NCBI GenBank assembly: GCA_022705045.1
Contig: JAKJFE010000007.1
Span: forward strand, 1 to 41,521
DNA from: Pseudomonadota bacterium
Lineage (GTDB): Bacteria; Pseudomonadota; Gammaproteobacteria; Xanthomonadales; Ahniellaceae
DNA: 41,521 nt
Direction: 5' to 3'
A model generated the notes under the pieces. That model had not been told where the DNA came from, made no database searches, and saw only the letters and a list, made by a program, of their open reading frames with translations. Shown piece after piece: positions 36,798-41,521 of this stretch. Positions within the stretch are counted from its first letter, which is position 1. Each line of letters starts with the position of its first letter. A program made the translations under genes and the position numbers.

Positions 36798-37240
36798 ACC
36801 CGACCCGTCGTCGTCGCCTCGTCGCGATCAGCGTGGGCCTGCTCGGCCTCGGCATCGCCAGCGGTTTCGTGATCTACGCGTTGCGCGAGAACATGCAGCA
36901 CTTCATCAGCCCGTCCGACATCGCCCTTGGCAAGGCGCCGCAGGGCCATCGATTCCGTCTCGGCGGCGTGGTGCTCGAGGGCAGCGTGAAGCGCTCGGCG
37001 ACCTCGCTCGATGTCGATTTCGTCGTCACCGACCGCTTCAAGGACATCCCGGTGCGTTACACCGGCATCCTGCCCGATCTGTTCCGCGAGGGTCAGAGTG
37101 TCGTCGCCACCGGCACGCTCGAGGGCAGCACGCGGTTCATCGCGGAGGAAGTGCTGGCCAAGCACGACGAGAACTACATGCCGACCGAAGTCGCCGATGC
37201 CATCGCGAAAGCGAAGGCGCAAAAGGACGGCCAGCCATGA
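36794..37240 (+). CDS. ccmE: Periplasmic heme chaperone CcmE
   Basis: A 148-residue protein with an N-terminal membrane anchor (9-30) and an OB-fold periplasmic domain. The heme-binding histidine H124 stands in the invariant HDENYMP motif. It takes heme from CcmC and hands it to CcmF. Its start overlaps ccmD and its stop overlaps ccmF. Confidence 0.97.
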   Translation: MNPTRRRRLVAISVGLLGLGIASGFVIYALRENMQHFISPSDIALGKAPQGHRFRLGGVVLEGSVKRSATSLDVDFVVTDRFKDIPVRYTGILPDLFREGQSVVATGTLEGSTRFIAEEVLAKHDENYMPTEVADAIAKAKAQKDGQP

Positions 37241-39195
37241 TCCCCGAACTCGGCCAGTTCGCGCTGATCCTCGCCCTGCTGGTGGCGGCGGCGCAGGCGC
37301 TGTTGCCGCTGATCGGCGCGCAGACCGGGCGGACGCGCTGGGTGGCGATGGCGCGACCGACCGCACTGGTGCAGTTCGCGCTGGTCGCGCTGGCGTTCGC
37401 GCTGCTGACCCATGCCTTCGTCGTGCAGGACTTCTCGGTCGCCTACGTCGCGCAGAATTCGAATTCGGATCTGCCGATGCTGTACCGCTATTCGGCGGTC
37501 TGGGGCGCACACGAAGGCTCGCTGCTGCTGTGGGCACTGATGCTGTCGATCTGGACCGCGGTGGTCGCGGTGCGTACGCGCGACCTGCCGGAGGCCTTCG
37601 TCGCCCGTGTGTTGTCGGTGCTCGGCTTTGTCGCGGTCGGCTTCCTGCTGTTCACGATCCTGACCTCGAACCCGTTCCTGCGCCACGTGCCGGGCTTGCC
37701 TGATGGCAATGACCTGAACCCGCTGCTGCAGGACCCGGGCCTGATCATCCATCCGCCGATGCTGTATGCCGGCTACGTCGGCTTCGCGGTGGCCTTCGCG
37801 TTCGCGGTCGCAGCGCTGATCGAAGGCCGCGGCGACGCGCGCTGGGTGCGTTGGGCGCGGCCGTGGACCTTGGTGGCCTGGGGTTTCCTCACCTTCGGCA
37901 TCGCGCTCGGTTCGTGGTGGGCGTACTACGAACTCGGCTGGGGCGGCTGGTGGTTCTGGGATCCGGTCGAGAATGCATCGTTCATGCCCTGGCTGGTCGG
38001 CACGGCACTAATCCACAGCATGGTCGTCAGCGACCAGCGCCAGCAGCTGCTGCGTTGGACCTTGCTGCTCGCCATCCTCGCGTTCTCGTTGTCGCTCCTC
38101 GGCACCTTCCTGGTGCGCTCGGGCGTGTTGACGTCGGTGCATGCGTTCGCGGCCGATCCGACCCGCGGCATCTTCATTCTCGCCTTCCTCGGCAGCGTCA
38201 CCGGCGGCGCGCTCGCGTTGTACGCATGGCGCGCACAGCGCTTCGCCGTCGACGGCGGATTCGCGCCGGTCTCGCGTGAGTCCGCCATCCTGCTCAACAA
38301 CGTGCTGCTGACCTCGGCCGCGGCCATGGTCCTGCTCGGCACCCTGTTCCCGCTGCTGGCGGATGCCTTCGGCTGGGGCAAGATCTCGGTCGGCCCGCCG
38401 TACTTCGGCACCCTGTTCCCACTGCTGACCGCACCGATCGTGTTCCTGGTCGCGTTCGCCCCCTTCATCCGCTGGCGCGGCGACACGCTGGCGCGCTTCG
38501 TCGCCCAGTTGAAGTGGCCGCTGGTCGTCGCGCTCGTGCTCGCAGCGCTGGCGTTCGCGCTGTTCAGTGCGCCGTGGAAGGCGGTGCTGGGCGTGCTGGC
38601 TGGCGTCTGGGTGATCGCAGCGGTGCTGAACTACGTGCGCGTGCACCGCGGCGACAGTGAACGCCGCACACGTGGACTGACGCGTGCCGCGATCGGCATG
38701 CTGCTCGCGCATGCCGGCATCGGCGTGTTCGTGATCGGCGTGTTCGTGACCGAGAGCACCAGCGTCGAGAAGGACGTGCGTCTCGTGCCGGGTGAATCGG
38801 TCGAGGTGCGCGGCTATCGATTCGTGTTCGAAAAGCTCGAACATCGCGAAGGCCCGAACTTCGTCGCCGACCGCGGCGTCATCGGTGTCTATCGCGGTGA
38901 TCGTCGCGTCGAGACCATGTACCCGGAGAAGCGCCAGTATCGCGGCCGCCAGGTGATGACCGAAGCCGACCTCGACCCGGGGCTCACGCGCGACCTCTAT
39001 GTCGCGATGGGTGAACCGGTCGGCGACAACGACGCCTGGGCACTGCGTATCTATCACAAGCCGTTCATCCGCTGGATCTGGCTGGGTGCGCTGTTCATGA
39101 TGTTCGGCGGCTTCATCGCCGCGCTCGACCCGAAGTTCCGCGCCGCGCGTGCGGCCGCGCGTTCACCAGCGAACACGGCGGAGGCTACGGCCTGA
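37237..39195 (+). CDS. ccmF: Cytochrome c heme lyase subunit CcmF
   Basis: A 652-residue membrane protein with about 14-15 helices that catalyses heme attachment with CcmH and CcmI. The tryptophan-rich motif reads GWGGWWFWDPVENASFMPW. Other blocks are YRYSAVWGAHEGSLLLWAL and NPFLRHVPGLPDGNDLNPLL, typical of CcmF. The start ATG 37237 overlaps the ccmE stop; the upstream continuation of the frame within ccmE is not coding. The stop overlaps the ccmG start (TGATG). Confidence 0.96.
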   Translation: MIPELGQFALILALLVAAAQALLPLIGAQTGRTRWVAMARPTALVQFALVALAFALLTHAFVVQDFSVAYVAQNSNSDLPMLYRYSAVWGAHEGSLLLWALMLSIWTAVVAVRTRDLPEAFVARVLSVLGFVAVGFLLFTILTSNPFLRHVPGLPDGNDLNPLLQDPGLIIHPPMLYAGYVGFAVAFAFAVAALIEGRGDARWVRWARPWTLVAWGFLTFGIALGSWWAYYELGWGGWWFWDPVENASFMPWLVGTALIHSMVVSDQRQQLLRWTLLLAILAFSLSLLGTFLVRSGVLTSVHAFAADPTRGIFILAFLGSVTGGALALYAWRAQRFAVDGGFAPVSRESAILLNNVLLTSAAAMVLLGTLFPLLADAFGWGKISVGPPYFGTLFPLLTAPIVFLVAFAPFIRWRGDTLARFVAQLKWPLVVALVLAALAFALFSAPWKAVLGVLAGVWVIAAVLNYVRVHRGDSERRTRGLTRAAIGMLLAHAGIGVFVIGVFVTESTSVEKDVRLVPGESVEVRGYRFVFEKLEHREGPNFVADRGVIGVYRGDRRVETMYPEKRQYRGRQVMTEADLDPGLTRDLYVAMGEPVGDNDAWALRIYHKPFIRWIWLGALFMMFGGFIAALDPKFRAARAAARSPANTAEATA

Positions 39196-39719
39196 TGCGT
39201 TACCTGATTCCGCTGTTGTTGTTCCTCGGGCTCGGCGTGCTGCTGTTCAGCGGCCTCGGCAAGGACACGCGTTACGTGCCGTCGCCACTGATCGACAAGC
39301 CCGCGGCCGCGTTCGTGCTGCCCGAACTGCGCGACAACACCCGCAGCATCGACGCGAAGCAGTTCACCGGCACGCCCTATCTGCTCAATGTCTGGGGCAG
39401 CTGGTGCGTGGCCTGCCAGCAGGAACATCCGGTGCTGATGGCGTATGCGAAGACCAAGAAGATTCCGCTCGTCGGCCTGAACTGGAAGGACGACAACGAG
39501 ACCGCACTGCGCTGGCTGGCCGCCCTGGGCGATCCGTACGACGCCATCCCGGTCGATGCCGACGGTCGCGTCGCCATCGACTACGGCGTCTACGGCGCAC
39601 CGGAGACGTTTCTGATCGACGGCAACGGCGTCATCCGCTTCAAGCAGGTCGGTCCGCTGACGCCCGAGATCATCGCGACCGAGATCGAGCCGCGCCTGGC
39701 CACGATGGGAGTGAAATGA
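39195..39719 (+). CDS. ccmG: Thiol:disulfide oxidoreductase CcmG/DsbE
   Basis: A 174-residue membrane-anchored periplasmic thioredoxin-like protein. The anchor is at 4-20 and the active site at C71/C74 in WGSWCVACQQEHP. The conserved glutamate-containing GLNWKDD segment and the YGVYGAPETFLID cis-proline loop are typical. It reduces the cysteines of apocytochrome c. The start shares one base with the ccmF stop. Confidence 0.96.
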   Translation: MRYLIPLLLFLGLGVLLFSGLGKDTRYVPSPLIDKPAAAFVLPELRDNTRSIDAKQFTGTPYLLNVWGSWCVACQQEHPVLMAYAKTKKIPLVGLNWKDDNETALRWLAALGDPYDAIPVDADGRVAIDYGVYGAPETFLIDGNGVIRFKQVGPLTPEIIATEIEPRLATMGVK

Positions 39720-40147
39720 TGCGTCGCATCGTGTTTGCATTGGCCTTCCTGCTGACGACCACGCTGGCGCAGGCGATCGATCCGCTGCCGTTTGCGAACG
39801 AGGCCGAGGAACAACGCTTCCAGGCGCTGGCGCGCGAATTGCGTTGCCTGGTCTGCCAGAACCAGAACATCGCCGACTCCGATGCCGGGCTTGCGAAAGA
39901 CCTGCGCAATGAAGTGTTCGAGATGATGCGTGCCGGCAAGTCCGACGACGAGATCCGGCAGTTCCTGGTCGACCGTTACGGCGACTTCGTGCTGTACGAC
40001 CCGCCGTTCAAGGCGGTGACCCTGGTGCTCTGGGTCGGACCGATCCTGATCCTGATCGTCGGCTTCGCGATCGCGCGCAACATGATGCTGCGCGGTGGCC
40101 CGCATCCGGACCTGCCCGGCCCGATCGACGACAAGGTGGACCGATGA
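39716..40147 (+). CDS. ccmH: Cytochrome c-type biogenesis protein CcmH (short form)
   Basis: A 143-residue protein with a signal/anchor sequence (1-20), the redox motif LRCLVCQNQNIADS (C44, C47), and one C-terminal helix (VTLVLWVGPILILIVGFAIA). It works with CcmG in reducing the heme-binding cysteines. This is the single-domain form; the TPR part found fused in E. coli CcmH is the separate gene ccmI here. Two adjacent ATGs (39716 and 39719) could both serve. Confidence 0.95.
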   Translation: MMRRIVFALAFLLTTTLAQAIDPLPFANEAEEQRFQALARELRCLVCQNQNIADSDAGLAKDLRNEVFEMMRAGKSDDEIRQFLVDRYGDFVLYDPPFKAVTLVLWVGPILILIVGFAIARNMMLRGGPHPDLPGPIDDKVDR

Positions 40148-41349
40148 GCGCCGCGTTCCTGATCTGGGTCGCGTTGATCAGCATCGCGGCCATGGCGCCC
40201 ATCGTCTGGCCGCTGTTGCGCGCCCAGAACGAGGACGACGGCACGCGCGCCGCGCGCAAGCAGCGCGATGCCCTGGCGGCGGCCCGCGCCGCCGACGTGT
40301 TGTCGCAGGACGAATACGAGTCGAAGCTGGCCGCGTTGCCCGTGCCCGCTGCGGCCCCGACACGCCCTTCGCTCACGTTGGCACTGCGACTGGGTTTCGC
40401 TTTGCCGCTGTGCGCGCTGATGATGTATCGCCAGATCGGCGAGCCGCGTGCGCTCGATCCGAAAGCGCTGGTGTCGGCCCAGGCCGAGATGGCTGCGGCG
40501 CCGGATCTCGAGACCGCCGTCAAGGGACTGGAGCAACGTCTGGCCGGTCAGCCGGACGACCCGGAAGGCATGCTCCTGCTGGCGCGCGGCTACCAGCAAT
40601 TGCAACGATTCGCCGATTCGCGCGACATGCTGGCCAAGGTGCGTGCCCTGCTGCCCGATGATCTCGACGTGCAGGTCGAATATGCCGAAGCGCTGGCGCT
40701 CGCGACCGAGACCCGCCGCTTCGAGGGCGAATCCGAAGCCCTGCTCGCCGATGCGCTGAACAAGGACCCGACCCAGCAACGCGCGCTGTGGCTATCCGGC
40801 ATCGCCGCCGTACAACGTGACGACAAGGCCGCCGCACTCGCCTACTGGCAACGCTTGCTGCCGCTGCTGCCACCGGATTCCAGCGTCTACAACGCCGTGG
40901 CCGAGCAGATCCGCGGCATCGGTGGCGACGTGCCCGCGTTGGCCGCAACGTCGCCCCAAGCGCCGACACCGACAACCGCCGACGCGGCGACACCGGACGC
41001 GGCGTCGATCCGTGTCTCGGTGCGTATCGCCGATGCGCTGAAGGATCGCGTCGCGCCGACCGACACCGTCTACGTCTTCGCGCGCGCTGCCGAAGGTCCG
41101 AAGATGCCGCTCGCGATCCAGCGATTCGCCGCGTCCGAGCTTCCGAAGGCAGTCCTGCTCGACGACAGCATGGGCATGATGCCGACGCTGAAGCTCTCGC
41201 AGGTGCCACGCATCGTGCTCGGTGCACGCGTCTCGAAATCCGGCAACGCGATTCCGCAATCGGGCGATTTCGAAGTGATCGGCGCCGCCTTCGACCAGGC
41301 CGAGACCCCGGCCAGCACGGAACTCGTCATCGCCAACGTCGTGCCCTGA
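40144..41349 (+). CDS. ccmI: Apocytochrome c chaperone CcmI
   Basis: A 401-residue protein with two membrane helices (4-26 and about 77-97), a cytoplasmic loop rich in alanine and arginine between them, and a periplasmic TPR domain from about 120 to 260 (blocks such as GMLLLARGYQQLQRFADSRDML). A proline/threonine-rich linker is followed by a C-terminal beta domain with VSVRIADALKDRVAPTDTVYVFARAAEGP and GARVSKSGNAIPQSGDFEV. It holds the C-terminal helix of apocytochrome c for the ligation complex. The start overlaps the ccmH stop (ATGA). It is the last gene of the ccm operon. Confidence 0.94.
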   Translation: MSAAFLIWVALISIAAMAPIVWPLLRAQNEDDGTRAARKQRDALAAARAADVLSQDEYESKLAALPVPAAAPTRPSLTLALRLGFALPLCALMMYRQIGEPRALDPKALVSAQAEMAAAPDLETAVKGLEQRLAGQPDDPEGMLLLARGYQQLQRFADSRDMLAKVRALLPDDLDVQVEYAEALALATETRRFEGESEALLADALNKDPTQQRALWLSGIAAVQRDDKAAALAYWQRLLPLLPPDSSVYNAVAEQIRGIGGDVPALAATSPQAPTPTTADAATPDAASIRVSVRIADALKDRVAPTDTVYVFARAAEGPKMPLAIQRFAASELPKAVLLDDSMGMMPTLKLSQVPRIVLGARVSKSGNAIPQSGDFEVIGAAFDQAETPASTELVIANVVP

Positions 41350-41371
41350 GCGCTCGACCAAGGTCGGGCTT

Positions 41372-41392
41372 GCGCAGCAGCGACTGCTGCGC
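41372..41392 (+). terminator. Hairpin after the ccm operon
   Basis: GCGCAGCAG (41372-41380) and CTGCTGCGC (41384-41392) form a perfect nine-base stem with a three-base loop, 22 bases after the ccmI stop. No T-run follows, and the next gene starts 13 bases later, so full termination is uncertain. Confidence 0.45.
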
Positions 41393-41405
41393 GAACGTGG
41401 CGGAG

Positions 41406-41521
41406 ATGAAACTCGCCCTGCTGTCCGATGTACATGCGAATCGGCAGGCCTTCGCGGCTTGCGTCGCGCATGCACGCCAAGCCGGTGCGGAACGGTTCGC
41501 ACTGCTCGGTGATTTCGTCGG
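41406..41521 (+). CDS. Metallophosphoesterase, N-terminal part (cut by window end)
   Basis: The first 38 residues are visible. They begin MKLALLSDVHANRQAF, with the metal-binding D-x-H of the calcineurin-like phosphoesterase family, and reach LLGDFV, the second metal motif (GD). This resembles YfcE/MJ0936-type phosphodiesterases. The substrate cannot be judged. CGGAG lies immediately before the ATG. Confidence 0.8.
   Translation, partial: MKLALLSDVHANRQAFAACVAHARQAGAERFALLGDFV

Overview
The window is high-GC DNA, densely coded on both strands. It carries housekeeping genes typical of a gammaproteobacterium, most likely of the order Lysobacterales (Xanthomonadales). That placement is an inference from gene content and protein style: YajQ, GlnK/AmtB, TrxC, Uup, RapA, ApaGH, kynurenine 3-monooxygenase, System I cytochrome c maturation, and a secreted subtilase with a duplicated C-terminal module. 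No rRNA, tRNA, CRISPR array, transposase or phage gene was seen. No gene-free stretch exceeds about 130 bases.

Layout. 1-767: the 3' end of amtB and glnK (ammonium uptake and its PII regulator), closed by a hairpin shared with the convergent yajQ. 804-1743 (minus): yajQ and a small membrane protein. 1862-4291: an 809-residue REC-REC-GGDEF-EAL protein whose GGDEF and EAL motifs are both lost. 4295-6025 (minus): an unusual fusion of a PqqD/RRE-like N-terminus with a glycosyltransferase-like domain, divergent from a Nudix hydrolase. 6701-8364: a BcrA/LanF-type ABC exporter pair. 8413-9187: trxC and a small unknown protein.

9249-12073 is a tightly packed four-gene set: exported cyclophilin-type isomerase, methyltransferase, GT32-like sugar transferase and an exported carbohydrate-binding-like protein. 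12122-16268 (minus) is an RND efflux pump (membrane fusion lipoprotein, then inner-membrane pump). 16433-18313 is the ABC-F ATPase uup, ending 3' to 3' with an exported M14 carboxypeptidase. Between that carboxypeptidase and the yhhQ/DUF502 pair lies a 64-bp near-perfect palindrome. 21686-24169 holds a P-loop kinase, a DUF4442 protein and a Sel1-repeat membrane protein. 24229-28382 (minus) runs apaG, apaH, rapA. 28472-29821 is kmo, and 29864-34012 (minus) encodes a 1382-residue secreted subtilase.

34081-41349 carries a DUF3293 protein followed by a complete, translationally coupled ccmABCDEFGHI operon. It covers heme export (CcmABCD), the heme chaperone (CcmE), heme ligation (CcmF/H/I) and thiol reduction (CcmG). 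The window ends inside a metallophosphoesterase gene.

The best candidates for something little described are the RRE-like/glycosyltransferase fusion with a peptide-type exporter nearby, the catalytically dead c-di-GMP-type receiver protein, the four-gene exported isomerase/sugar-transferase operon and the 64-bp nested palindrome. Product names rest on motif recognition by eye; no database search was run.
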